From Butyrivibrio sp. MC2013 (GTDB lineage Bacteria; Bacillota; Clostridia; Lachnospirales; Lachnospiraceae): DNA of 64,000 nucleotides. Below the pieces are notes generated by a model, which was given only the letters and a program-made list of their open reading frames with translations, was not told the DNA's origin and did not search any database. Position 1 is the stretch's first letter. Every line of letters begins with the position of its first letter. Made by a program: the position numbers and the translations under genes. Shown here piece after piece: positions 8,550 to 16,257 of the stretch. Location of the stretch: contig NZ_AUKE01000010.1 of NCBI RefSeq assembly GCF_000424585.1, forward strand, positions 1-64,000, in the 5' to 3' direction.

Positions 8550-8760
8550 AACTTATCGGTGCCACTTCCTTTACTCCGTTTTCAGTATTGACCTGTATCT
8601 TTCCGAACACGGCCCAGAAAAAAGTCCCAGCGATAAGAACCAGCGTTGCAAACAGTATCATCCACACAGAAGGTGTGGTCACTTTGATATAGTCGTCAAG
8701 CTGCTCGGGGGATGTAACTCTTTCAAGGCTTTTTTTACGAAATATCGATTTTTCTGCCAT
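8536..8760 (-). CDS. Very short NHLM secretion (HlyD-like) protein, transmembrane part only
   Basis: A 74-residue protein: a basic cytoplasmic start (MAEKSIFRKKSLERVTSPEQ), one transmembrane helix (about residues 31-52) and a short outer segment ending EVAPISYVIK. The start matches what I know of NHLM secretion proteins, which are usually two or more times longer and continue into a barrel/hairpin region that is missing here. The stop lies inside the next gene, so the short form looks settled rather than freshly broken, and I see no continuation in another frame. It is the first gene of the operon, with GGAAGGAT before the start. Confidence 0.7.
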   Translation of the reverse strand: MAEKSIFRKKSLERVTSPEQLDDYIKVTTPSVWMILFATLVLIAGTFFWAVFGKIQVNTENGVKEVAPISYVIK

Positions 8761-8784
8761 ATATTAAGGATCCTTCCGTATGAT

Positions 8785-8834
8785 GAAAAACAAAAAAGCA
8801 CATCCATCGGATCAGTCTCCCCGTGGATATGCTT
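8785..8834 (-). terminator. Terminator-like hairpin in the leader of the peptide operon
   Basis: On the minus strand AAGCATATCCA (8834-8824) pairs with TGGATGTGCTT (8806-8796), 11 bp with one G-U, followed by TTTTTTGTTTTT. It lies only about 25 bases before the first gene and downstream of two promoters, so it either ends read-through from the acetyltransferase or acts as an attenuator. A small GCGTAA/TTACGT hairpin precedes it. Confidence 0.75.
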
Positions 8835-8874
8835 TATGATTGCTGATACGTAATGCATTTACGCTGTCTGTCTG

Positions 8875-8903
8875 ATTATAGTGTACGCAAATCAAGACAT
8901 CAA
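8875..8903 (-). promoter_or_regulatory. Promoter 2 of the peptide operon
   Basis: Minus strand TTGATG (8898-8903), 17-bp spacer, TATAAT (8875-8880). A transcript would start near 8867 and carry the terminator-like hairpin before the first gene. Confidence 0.65.
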
Positions 8904-9100
8904 CCCCCATTAAGTAGATACAATTCATATATTTTATAATACAGTAATCCCCCACTAATGTCAATGTTTTTCAGCATTTCAATGACATCGCCAACGTTTA
9001 TGACAGATCTTTTCTCATCATTCAAACGCATCTCGACTGTTTTCCAACCTTCATTAATTGCCCGAAAAGAATCATCCCATAAATTCATATAATGTGTCAT
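8900..9100 (-). pseudogene. ASCH-domain protein, 3' truncated
   Basis: The 66-residue frame opens MTHYMNLWDDSFRAINEGWK and continues TVEMRLNDEKRSVINVGDVIEM, the typical start of ASCH-type RNA-binding domains, which normally run past 100 residues. After about residue 45 the sequence loses similarity and stops. The lost part coincides with the promoters of the peptide operon, so the gene was probably cut when that operon arrived or was rearranged. It overlaps the acetyltransferase stop by 4 bases (ATGA), so it was once part of that operon. Confidence 0.55.
8936..8964 (-). promoter_or_regulatory. Promoter 1 of the peptide operon
   Basis: Minus strand TTGACA (8959-8964), 17-bp spacer, TATTAT (8936-8941): a perfect -35, near-perfect -10 and ideal spacing for the housekeeping sigma factor. 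It lies inside the 3' end of the truncated ASCH frame and would give a leader of about 165 nt. Confidence 0.75.
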
Positions 9101-9672
9101 TCTGAATCTCTACGATCTATCCTATAATACTTAAAGTCAGCATCTTCATTCACATATTTAAAGCCAACCTTTTCCAAAACATGTTGGCTTCTTGTATTAG
9201 GCTGTATTGAATCAGCATACAGCACTGGTATATCCAACTCTTTAAAAACATATCGAACCGCAAGTCGTTCTGCCTGTGTCCCTATGCCTTGGTCTTTATA
9301 CTTAGCATTCTTCAAGCATATACCCAAGGTGGCACATTTGTGATCTTCAATATTCTTTATAATTACTTCACCAACAATCTCTCCACCGCACATTATAGCA
9401 AGTGTTCTTCGATTAAGATTCTTTTGGCGCTGAATATACTTATTTACCTTTTCTTCAGAGTATTCATAAGGCATATATTTCATTTTATCTAGCCAAAGAT
9501 CCGGATCATTCTCATATTCTTTAAAATAGCTATGATACATTTCCGGGGTCATAGCTATAAGCTGTATAAAATTTGTATTCTTCAAAAGCTTCTTTATAGC
9601 ATCTTTAAAGGTTGCTTCCTTCGTCAGCAATTTCTGTATTTCTTTATTGTTTTCTGACCATGATTTGTCCAT
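9097..9672 (-). CDS. GNAT family N-acetyltransferase
   Basis: A 191-residue protein. The acetyl-CoA binding core is visible as ATLGICLKNAKYKDQGIGTQAERL (the GIGT pyrophosphate loop with the preceding beta strand) and the C-terminal NTRSQHVLEKVGFKYV segment typical of the RimJ/RimL-like branch. About 60 N-terminal residues are unusual for that branch. The substrate cannot be predicted. The truncated ASCH frame follows with a 4-base overlap. Confidence 0.8.
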   Translation of the reverse strand: MDKSWSENNKEIQKLLTKEATFKDAIKKLLKNTNFIQLIAMTPEMYHSYFKEYENDPDLWLDKMKYMPYEYSEEKVNKYIQRQKNLNRRTLAIMCGGEIVGEVIIKNIEDHKCATLGICLKNAKYKDQGIGTQAERLAVRYVFKELDIPVLYADSIQPNTRSQHVLEKVGFKYVNEDADFKYYRIDRRDSE

Positions 9673-9818
9673 AATCTATCTTCTCTCATCGGTTAATCCA
9701 ATATTATTCCATGGTGCTTTCTTACATTTTAATAAAGTCATATTAAAATAGGCAAGCCTTACCCTTAATCTTTAAGCCCAAAAGTAGTCCACTAACCCCG
9801 TCCCAAAGGTACCATTAC

Positions 9819-9895
9819 TAGGTATTTATCAGTTATATAGTTCTTATTACGTAGTATTTATCAGTTATATAGTTCCTATTACTTAGTATTAATTA
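9819..9895. repeat. 32-bp direct repeats, about 2.4 copies
   Basis: ATTAC-x3-GTATT-x-AT occurs three times at 32-bp spacing, separated by two copies of CAGTTATATAGTTC. The block lies about 65 bases before a small membrane protein gene and might be an operator, or simply a tandem expansion. The remaining sequence from 9673 to 9959 holds no convincing gene. Confidence 0.7.
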
Positions 9896-9959
9896 CTTGG
9901 ACAAAGATAACAGTTATGATAATTTATATGTATTGTAAAAACGCAGGGGGGAGATATCC

Positions 9960-10181
9960 ATGTATAATTCCATGTTACTGATCATACGTCTGCTTGTGCT
10001 GGGCTTTGTAGCCTCGCTCATAGCTTTTATATCTGATTCTGTATCAGCCAAGAAAAATGGCCGAAAGAGGAAAGTCGCCATTATCGTTATATTCATAATA
10101 ATGTCTGTGATAGTGGGTCTCATCGCTCTTGCGTACATTTTGCTCCTTCTTCTCACACTGGCGATCGTAGCTAGTATGTAA
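9960..10181 (+). CDS. Small membrane protein with two predicted helices
   Basis: 73 residues with hydrophobic helices at about 5-24 and 40-72 joined by a basic loop, KKNGRKRK, which would sit in the cytoplasm. AGGGGGGAG lies 7 bases before the start. No family recognised. It is the first of three close plus-strand genes ending with a PstS-like protein. Confidence 0.6.
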   Translation: MYNSMLLIIRLLVLGFVASLIAFISDSVSAKKNGRKRKVAIIVIFIIMSVIVGLIALAYILLLLLTLAIVASM

Positions 10182-10203
10182 GGCAGTGGGAGATATTATC
10201 AAT

Positions 10204-10347
10204 ATGAGTGACAAGAAATTTATAAGAGCCCTTATCATCATAGCAGCTGTGGGGATGCTAATAACTGCAGCACATGCCATCTATGTCTATAAGGCGTATC
10301 AGAAATCTTCAATAATATACTTTATATCACAGGAGCTATGGCCATGA
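10204..10347 (+). CDS. Small single-span membrane protein, 47 residues
   Basis: MSDKKFIRALIIIAAVGMLI opens a single hydrophobic helix (about residues 8-29) with a short polar tail ending SQELWP. It follows the previous small gene by 22 bases (GTGGGAG about 11 bases before the start) and overlaps the start of the PstS-like gene by 4 bases, which supports translation. Family unknown. Confidence 0.5.
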   Translation: MSDKKFIRALIIIAAVGMLITAAHAIYVYKAYQKSSIIYFISQELWP

Positions 10348-11342
10348 AGAGGAAACTAATACCAGCCCTGCTGATAGCTATCTTTATCATCACCAACCTG
10401 GCAATCTATATGACTCTGACCAGGAGGCTGGGCAACAACTACAGCGGAACTGATCAGTTAAAGATGGTGGATGTGGGCAAATTCCTGCCCTTTGAAGAAG
10501 AATCCGCCCTGGCAAGAACGCCGTCATCACTTCATTTCAGCTCAGAAGATGACCTGCCTGTTTTGGACGGAGCAGCTGCTCTGGTCCCTGTCTACGCATC
10601 AGTAATAGATGCCTGCTATCCTGAGGGCTGTGTCACCTATGAGGGCGGCGTATTTTCAGATGACAACTACTACGGCGAAAACTTTGCAGCTGACAGCGTC
10701 ATGCAGTATCAGAATACCATTCGCGGTTTTGATGCCCTTGTGGACGGCTCTGTTGATCTGTTCTTTACAGCACATCCTTCCAAAGAGCAGCTGGATTCGG
10801 CAGTTGCTGCAAATGTAGAGCTTGAGATCCTGCCTGTGGGGCTTGAAGCCTTTGTCTTTTTTGTAAACTATCAAAACCCTGTAGATGATGTGACCATAGA
10901 TGAGCTCCGTGGCATCTATAGAGGCCAGATACGAAACTGGAAGGAGCTGGGAGGCCCGGACAAGCTCATTAATCCGCTGACCAGGATAAAGGGCTCGGGC
11001 AGTCAGACCATGATGGACAAGTTCATGGAAGATGACATAGATACCAGGCGCAGTCCCCTGGCAATACTGGGCGGCTCCATCGGCTATTCCTTCAGATACT
11101 ATCTCTCCGGAATGGTAAGAAATGACAAGGTCAAGATGCTGTCTATAGGCGGCGTATATCCTGATGCTGATAATATCAGAAACGGAGCTTATCCTTTGAC
11201 AGCCTCCTTTTACGTAGTCTATAGAAAAGATAACCCAAACGAGAATGTAAAAAAGCTGGCTGACTGGCTATTAACAAGCGAGGGCCAAAAGCTCATAGAA
11301 GCCTGCGGATATGTACCCCTTAGTTCAAGTGAAAACAACTAA
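10344..11342 (+). CDS. PstS-like phosphate-binding protein, membrane anchored
   Basis: About 332 residues. The ATG at 10344 is preferred because AGGAG at 10331 gives correct spacing, while the ATG at 10338 is too close. The N-terminus is a transmembrane anchor or signal (LIPALLIAIFIITNLAIYMTL) with no lipobox. The fold signature is in the ligand-binding segments: LVPVYASVIDACYP, VDLFFTAHPSKEQ, PVGLEAFVFFVN, TIDELRGIYRGQIRNWKELGG, RIKGSGSQTMM, SIGYSF and the C-terminal LLTSEGQKLIEACGYVPL, as in PstS-type proteins. No pst permease or ATPase genes are nearby, so it may be a sensor or orphan binding protein. Confidence 0.8.
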   Translation: MKRKLIPALLIAIFIITNLAIYMTLTRRLGNNYSGTDQLKMVDVGKFLPFEEESALARTPSSLHFSSEDDLPVLDGAAALVPVYASVIDACYPEGCVTYEGGVFSDDNYYGENFAADSVMQYQNTIRGFDALVDGSVDLFFTAHPSKEQLDSAVAANVELEILPVGLEAFVFFVNYQNPVDDVTIDELRGIYRGQIRNWKELGGPDKLINPLTRIKGSGSQTMMDKFMEDDIDTRRSPLAILGGSIGYSFRYYLSGMVRNDKVKMLSIGGVYPDADNIRNGAYPLTASFYVVYRKDNPNENVKKLADWLLTSEGQKLIEACGYVPLSSSENN

Positions 11343-11368
11343 GATCACAGGGGCTGATCAATAAAAAA

Positions 11369-11455
11369 ATACCGCTTTAGATGCCTGTTATTTCGCCTCC
11401 TACCGGTTATTCGGTAAGGAAGCTAAGATCACAGGATCTAAAGCGGTATCTTTTT
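11369..11455. terminator. Bidirectional terminator between the PstS-like and amylase genes
   Basis: ATACCGCTTTAGAT (11369-11382) pairs perfectly with ATCTAAAGCGGTAT (11436-11449) over 14 bp; CTTTTTAATT follows on plus and an A-run precedes (T-run on minus). The 53-base loop holds its own CCTACCG/CGGTAAGG hairpin. It suits both converging genes. Confidence 0.85.
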
Positions 11456-11486
11456 AATTATTATCCAGCTTATCAGCTAACTGTTA

Positions 11487-13907
11487 TTACCATACAGCTC
11501 TAAAGCTGCTGCCATCATAGATCATAGAGCTGCCCTTGGTATAGGACAGGCCTGCCTGTCCGCTGCCGGGGTACTGATTGCTGCCATCATTAAAGAGGAC
11601 ATTGGCGCTGGTCCAGCCTGAAGGAAGATTATAACCATAATAATCGCCTCCAAGATCAGTCATCCTGTCTCCCGGCCATGATGTGCCGCTGGCAGATGAA
11701 CTATAGATATAGCAGTTCAGGTTGCTGCCCCAGCCCGCAGGCTTTTTGATATATATGTCATAATTGCCCAGCAGGTAGCGGTTAATATAGTTTACCAGAT
11801 TGCCATTCACATAGAGCTTGGAACCGCCCTTGGAATATGCCAGGCCGGGCTGTCCGCTGGCAGGAGTCTGATTGGAGCCATCTGTGAAGATCACATTTGC
11901 TGATGACCAACCTGCAGGCAGATCATATCCAAAGAGGCCATTTCCCTGATCTGTCATCTTTACTCCGGGCCAGCCTGCGTTCTGACTTCCGTCTGAAGTA
12001 TACGCATAGCAATAGATATTGCCGCCCCAATCTCCGGGTTTATTAAAGTACAGGTCATAGGTTGTCTTGGCCTGAACAAGCGCACCATTTTGATATACCA
12101 TAGGAGTACCCTTGGTATATGACAACCCTGGCTGTCCACTGGCAGGATCCTGATTGTTGCCATCATTGAATATCAGGTTTGCCGAGTTCCAACCGCTGGG
12201 AAGATTGTATCCATAGAGGCCATTTCCCAAATCTGTCATCTTCACGCCGGGCCAGCCTGCATTCTGAGAGCCGTCTGAAGTATAGGCATAGCAATAGATG
12301 GTACTGCCCCAAGCTGAGGGCTTGCTGCAATAAATATCATAATCTCCGCTTACAGTAACTGAGCCGCCGGCAGCTGATCCGCCACTTCCTGATCCTGAAT
12401 TGCCACCTGACGCAGGCTGTTCCTGAGCGTTGTAGAGGACTGCAACCTTTCTGCCATCAAGGCTTCCTGAGAGCTTACCTCCTGAAACTGTAAAGGTCCT
12501 GCCTGATACATGATCTACATAAGAGCCATCCTTCAGGGATGTGGTCACGTTATTGAGAGTAACTGCGCTATCCAGGTTGATGATGCAGCTTCCCTTATTT
12601 CCTCTGTCAATCTGCAGTATCTTGCTGTTGCCGGCAGGATTTCTCAGGGTCTCATTCTGGCCCACCATAGCATTACGGAAGAAGTTGACCTCTTTTACTT
12701 CTGTGGCTTTAAACTGGTTATTGCCCTTGGCACCCAGCACATTATCGCCCCAGTAATTGCCTGCTGAGCCGTTGGAGCCAGCGGGTCTGCTGTAAAAGAG
12801 GGGTGTGCCGCCTGCTCTTGCTGCAATAACTGCCCATGCCAGACGGATCTGCTCATTGGTCAGTCCTGCTGATTCATGCTCATTGCAATAAGTGTCATGA
12901 GACTCAACCCATGTAACGAGATAACCGGGTGTCTCGTGATTCCAGCTGCTGATCTTATTTACTGAGAAATCATTGTTCTTGACCTGCTTTCTCAGATTAT
13001 TGCCATAGCTGCTGGCTGTCATCTTCATATACTGGCTGTATTCTGCATAAGGTATTCCGTCATCCTGCAGAACCTCACCATATATAAAGAGGTTTCCTGC
13101 ATTTGACAATGATACTCCGCTTACTGATTTCTTTCCTGTTACTACCTGCCAGAAATCATTAACCCCTCTTGTATTCTTGGAATCCTTGGGATCGGAAGGC
13201 ACACCGATATGCTTTGCAGTGTCATAACGGAAGCCATCACATCCGCAAGCTACCAGGTCATTAAGGTATTGAAGGAAATATTTCTGGAAGCCCTGGTTCT
13301 CGGTATTAACATCCGGAAGTCCGCCCATCTGGCCTGTTGTGCACTGATAGCGGTCCTTGTAATTACTGATGGCTGTAAAGCCATTTGCATGATAGAGATC
13401 TCCGCCTGCAGCATTTATAAGGGCTGAAGAAACCTTGGAGGTAGTAGGTGTTGTATGATTGGGCACTACATCTACAATGATCTTGATACCATACTTGTCA
13501 GCTTCCTGGCACATAGCAGCGAACTGGTCCCTGCTTCCCAGCTGGTAATTACCAATCTTCCAGTCTGTGGGCTGATATTGATAATACCAGTGGCCATTGC
13601 CATCCAACTGCATAGTCTTATTGGTATCCAGGATACTATTGGCAGGCGATGTCTGTACTGCAGTAAAGCCTGCTTCTGCAATATCCTTCATATTACTTCT
13701 GATGGTATCAAAAGACCAGCACCATGCGTGAAGTATCGCTCCGTCATCAACCCTGTCTGTAAGACCATTGGATACTGCTACAGACGCAGCAGTTGCAGTA
13801 ATAGGACTCTGCATTATCTGCTGTGACAGACTGCCTGGTAAGCTACTAATTGACAAGATAGCAGCAAGAACTACCGGCATTAGACGTTTCATTAATTTAG
13901 ATCTCAT
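11487..13907 (-). CDS. Secreted alpha-amylase, GH13, with three CBM26-like modules
   Basis: An 806-residue extracellular starch-degrading enzyme. A signal peptide (about 1-40, cut near ATAASV) is followed by the GH13 catalytic domain with conserved regions I IVDVVPNH, II GFRYDTAKH (nucleophile Asp), III FIYGEVLQ (acid/base Glu) and IV VESHDTY, then an all-beta C domain (ILQIDRGNKGSCII). A Gly/Ser linker leads to three repeats of about 80-90 residues, each with YDIY/YDLY..P..WG and WPG..MTD.G.....Y.LP.GW, typical of CBM26 starch-binding modules. GAGGAG precedes the start. The domain layout fits rumen and gut Lachnospiraceae amylases. No cell-wall anchor is seen. Confidence 0.95.
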   Translation of the reverse strand: MRSKLMKRLMPVVLAAILSISSLPGSLSQQIMQSPITATAASVAVSNGLTDRVDDGAILHAWCWSFDTIRSNMKDIAEAGFTAVQTSPANSILDTNKTMQLDGNGHWYYQYQPTDWKIGNYQLGSRDQFAAMCQEADKYGIKIIVDVVPNHTTPTTSKVSSALINAAGGDLYHANGFTAISNYKDRYQCTTGQMGGLPDVNTENQGFQKYFLQYLNDLVACGCDGFRYDTAKHIGVPSDPKDSKNTRGVNDFWQVVTGKKSVSGVSLSNAGNLFIYGEVLQDDGIPYAEYSQYMKMTASSYGNNLRKQVKNNDFSVNKISSWNHETPGYLVTWVESHDTYCNEHESAGLTNEQIRLAWAVIAARAGGTPLFYSRPAGSNGSAGNYWGDNVLGAKGNNQFKATEVKEVNFFRNAMVGQNETLRNPAGNSKILQIDRGNKGSCIINLDSAVTLNNVTTSLKDGSYVDHVSGRTFTVSGGKLSGSLDGRKVAVLYNAQEQPASGGNSGSGSGGSAAGGSVTVSGDYDIYCSKPSAWGSTIYCYAYTSDGSQNAGWPGVKMTDLGNGLYGYNLPSGWNSANLIFNDGNNQDPASGQPGLSYTKGTPMVYQNGALVQAKTTYDLYFNKPGDWGGNIYCYAYTSDGSQNAGWPGVKMTDQGNGLFGYDLPAGWSSANVIFTDGSNQTPASGQPGLAYSKGGSKLYVNGNLVNYINRYLLGNYDIYIKKPAGWGSNLNCYIYSSSASGTSWPGDRMTDLGGDYYGYNLPSGWTSANVLFNDGSNQYPGSGQAGLSYTKGSSMIYDGSSFRAVW

Positions 13908-14303
13908 ACCTTCTCCTCTTCTTTGAATAAACGATCAATAGCTACGAGTATTCTTGATGCAGATTCCAAATTCGTTTTTGATCCTTTATCCTCTTTAAGA
14001 TTTTGCTGGCTAAAACAACATCGATCTTCTTATCATCTTAAAGATATAGCTTTCAAAAACAGATCAGGATCTGCAATCTTTTCATATAAGAAATAAAGTA
14101 CCGACTACCCTTAAGCTGTTTTATCCACCTCCTTTGATTTTTTGGTAATTATTACTTATATGATCCCCTATTTGCATTAATCGCTACACCCCTTTTGGTT
14201 AACACATTATTACATGTTTTTATCATTATATTACTTAACCGCTTAACTTTCCATCCAATAATTTTTCAATGATTTTGTTCATTTTTAACAATGCCCTGCG
14301 CAC
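13908..14303 (-). other. Long AT-rich upstream region of the amylase gene
   Basis: No gene is visible in about 400 bases. On the minus strand a TATAAT box (14225-14230) lies after TTAAG direct repeats but has no good -35. A small CAGATCCTGATCTG-TTTTTG hairpin sits mid-way. The leader would be about 300 nt; catabolite control is plausible for an amylase, but no clear cre-type operator was found. Confidence 0.4.
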
Positions 14304-14349
14304 AAAAAAGATGCTGCCGGCAAGGACCATCAATCCAGCGCGGCAGCAC
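14304..14349 (-). terminator. Terminator of the monooxygenase-like gene
   Basis: Minus strand GTGCTGCCG (14349-14341) pairs with CGGCAGCAT (14319-14311), followed by CTTTTTTG. It lies directly after the stop of the ABM-domain gene. Confidence 0.8.
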
Positions 14350-14355
14350 CTATTA

Positions 14356-14676
14356 TTATCTTCTTAAGTATTTCTCATCCGATTCATATTCGTCGCTAAC
14401 AAATCGTTCCACGTTCATGTGAAGATCATACTTATCGCGAAGTCGAGCAAGTTGCTTCATCATTGGAGAAGCATGATGTGCATCTATAGCCTCCTGATCT
14501 GACCACGAATCAATGAGCAACACGGTTTCGGGATCATTGAGAGGTTGAAAATATTCATACCGCAGATTCCCTTCTTCTGCTCGAATAGCCTCCGCGATAC
14601 CTGATGATTCCATTTCGTCCGCAAACGCACGTGCATTTCCGTTTATTCCTTTATAGTACAGATTTATTGTTATCAT
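14356..14676 (-). CDS. Antibiotic-biosynthesis monooxygenase (YgiN-like) domain protein
   Basis: A 106-residue single-domain protein: MITINLYYKGINGNARAF, then EEGNLRYEYFQPLNDPETVLLIDSW and DAHHASPMMKQL, the usual ABM pattern of a ferredoxin-like beta-alpha-beta dimer with a conserved HH/H..S..M motif. Members oxidise quinols or other aromatic substrates without cofactors or act in stress responses; the substrate here is unknown. AAGGAG precedes the start; it has its own terminator. Confidence 0.85.
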   Translation of the reverse strand: MITINLYYKGINGNARAFADEMESSGIAEAIRAEEGNLRYEYFQPLNDPETVLLIDSWSDQEAIDAHHASPMMKQLARLRDKYDLHMNVERFVSDEYESDEKYLRR

Positions 14677-14814
14677 GAAATCTCCTTAGTAAGTTATGCT
14701 GGAATAACCTCGTTTAAAGAAATAGAATTTGCTTCTATCTTTAGTGATGAGTGAAATTTGTTCTAAAATATTATTTTAGCAAACTCTCTCATCAGTTACT
14801 ATTTTTAACAATAT

Positions 14815-15012
14815 TTATTTGTAATACGCAGAGACTTCAAGAAAACTCTTGTTGCCATCTATGTAATCTTTATATGCTGTTTCTGCATCCTTTCCGTGAA
14901 ACACCTTGCAAAGTCCGCACATGTCACAATCAGAGATGCATGGATATCTTTCTTTTATATATGCTCTGCGCTCTTCTAAAGTGGAATTTCCTAACTCAGG
15001 TGCACCTGCCAT
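14815..15012 (-). CDS. Small Cys4 protein, paralogue of its upstream neighbour
   Basis: 65 residues. The motif CISDCDMCGLC gives C-x3-C-x2-C-x2-C, followed by an aromatic tail ending in YKDYIDGNKSFLEV. The upstream gene has the same cysteine spacing and the same YxDYIDGxK ending. Four close cysteines suggest an Fe-S cluster or zinc, but no family is recognised. GAGGAG overlaps the stop of the upstream gene, with a 13-base gap, so the two are probably co-translated. Confidence 0.7.
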   Translation of the reverse strand: MAGAPELGNSTLEERRAYIKERYPCISDCDMCGLCKVFHGKDAETAYKDYIDGNKSFLEVSAYYK

Positions 15013-15025
15013 AACAACAATCTCC

Positions 15026-15247
15026 TCAGTGTATCTGCCTGTCCTGGCGGTACTTTTCCATGTACTCCATGTTTATCTCACGAATTTCCTTTTTACCATC
15101 AATGTAATCCTGATATATATCCCAGGGACTTCCACCGCCAAGCCAGCATGAAGAACAGTTCTCACAACCGCCACCGCAATCAAGAGAATTCTTTATTATC
15201 TGCTCCCGTTCTTCTTTAGTTGTATCTTTGATCAGGATAGACTTCAT
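15026..15247 (-). CDS. Small Cys4 protein, paralogue of its downstream neighbour
   Basis: 73 residues starting MKSILIKDTTKEEREQI; GGGAGG sits 7 bases before this ATG, better than the ATG five codons earlier. It carries CGGGCENCSSC (C-x3-C-x2-C-x2-C), then WDIYQDYIDGKKEIREINME. The shared motif and tail with the next gene point to a duplication. The three-two-two cysteine spacing is compatible with a 4Fe-4S site. Function unknown. It starts about 118 bases after the uridine phosphorylase-like gene. Confidence 0.7.
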   Translation of the reverse strand: MKSILIKDTTKEEREQIIKNSLDCGGGCENCSSCWLGGGSPWDIYQDYIDGKKEIREINMEYMEKYRQDRQIH

Positions 15248-15364
15248 GCCTATTCCTCCCATCCTTTACAAACTAAGGCTCTGTGCAGCGCCTTTCCATT
15301 ATTAAGTGTAGCATTCATACTTCCAAGTCGATAGCCCTTTATATCAAAAATAACAAACTTGAAC

Positions 15365-16132
15365 TTAGTTATAATCTCTCAAAACATCAAGTCCAAGCAA
15401 CAATGCTTTCTCATGGGACCCTGTACCAAATGACCTGGCATCATACTCATGCACATTAGCCAATGAATCAGCAGTGAACAGGAACTGTCCAAACTTCGCT
15501 CCACGTTTCCTGCAGCATGCTGCAAGGGCTGCACATTCCATTTCCACCACAGAACAGCCTTCCTCAAGGCGGTATCTCACCATATCCTTGGTCTCTCTGA
15601 AAAAGCCATCTGTTGTCCAGGTTGTACAGGTTACAAACGGAAGATCATGTTTATTAAATGAGCTTTCGATAGCTGCTATCGGTTCCTGATCAAGTTCAAT
15701 ATATCTGGATGCTGGAAGATAGTGATACGAAGTACCTTCAGCTCTCAACGCCTTTACCGGAACAATAAAAGCATCCTCCGGAAGATCCGCAAGAACTCCG
15801 CAAGAACCAACTGCAATTATCTTCGTACATCCGCAGTTAACAAGTGTATCAAGAACCTGCGTTGCTGATGCCGAGCCTATAGGTGACTGCACCAGACATA
15901 TATCTTCTTTTTCCTCATGTAGCACATATATCTTTATATTGTGAGAGACTGTAATAAGCTCTTCTACCATAGCTGCATTATTCTCTTTGGCGTATTTATG
16001 GACTACATCTCCAAGGAATGCAAATAAACACTTCTCCGGCAATCTCTCAGCTGTCCAGTCATGATCAGGAGCTATAACTTCCGATGAACTGTCATCATAT
16101 TCCAATAATGGTATTTCATTTTGTATTATCAT
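15365..16132 (-). CDS. Uridine phosphorylase-family nucleoside phosphorylase
   Basis: A 255-residue PNP/UDP family enzyme that would split a nucleoside with phosphate into base and ribose-1-phosphate. Visible landmarks are SPIGSASATQVLDTLVNCGCTKIIAVGSCGVL (phosphate and ribose site glycines), the GTSYHYLP segment, and EGCSVVEMECAALAACCRKRGAKFGQFLFTADSL, where the ME pair contacts ribose. The length fits the family. The YHY region and overall pattern suggest uridine-type rather than hexameric purine specificity, but this is not certain. GGAGG lies before the start. Confidence 0.85.
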   Translation of the reverse strand: MIIQNEIPLLEYDDSSSEVIAPDHDWTAERLPEKCLFAFLGDVVHKYAKENNAAMVEELITVSHNIKIYVLHEEKEDICLVQSPIGSASATQVLDTLVNCGCTKIIAVGSCGVLADLPEDAFIVPVKALRAEGTSYHYLPASRYIELDQEPIAAIESSFNKHDLPFVTCTTWTTDGFFRETKDMVRYRLEEGCSVVEMECAALAACCRKRGAKFGQFLFTADSLANVHEYDARSFGTGSHEKALLLGLDVLRDYN

Positions 16133-16185
16133 ATAAACCTCCGATCTTCGTGTTTAAATCACAGAAACAAAATCATATTAACTGT

Positions 16186-16226
16186 AAAAAATAGACCTTA
16201 TCAAAACTATTTTAGCTTGATAAGGT
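16186..16226 (-). terminator. Terminator upstream of the nucleoside phosphorylase gene
   Basis: GACCTTATCA and TGATAAGGTC form a 10-bp perfect stem; on the minus strand TATTTTTTAC follows. It would end transcription coming from the flavodoxin operon. Confidence 0.75.
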
Positions 16227-16257
16227 CTTAATACACTTGTTTAATGAATCAAAAAGT

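Noticed and set aside
13920..14150. Attenuation leader peptide upstream of the amylase gene
   Set aside because: A tiny MKRLQILICF frame overlaps a weak hairpin, but there is no ribosome site at a sensible distance.
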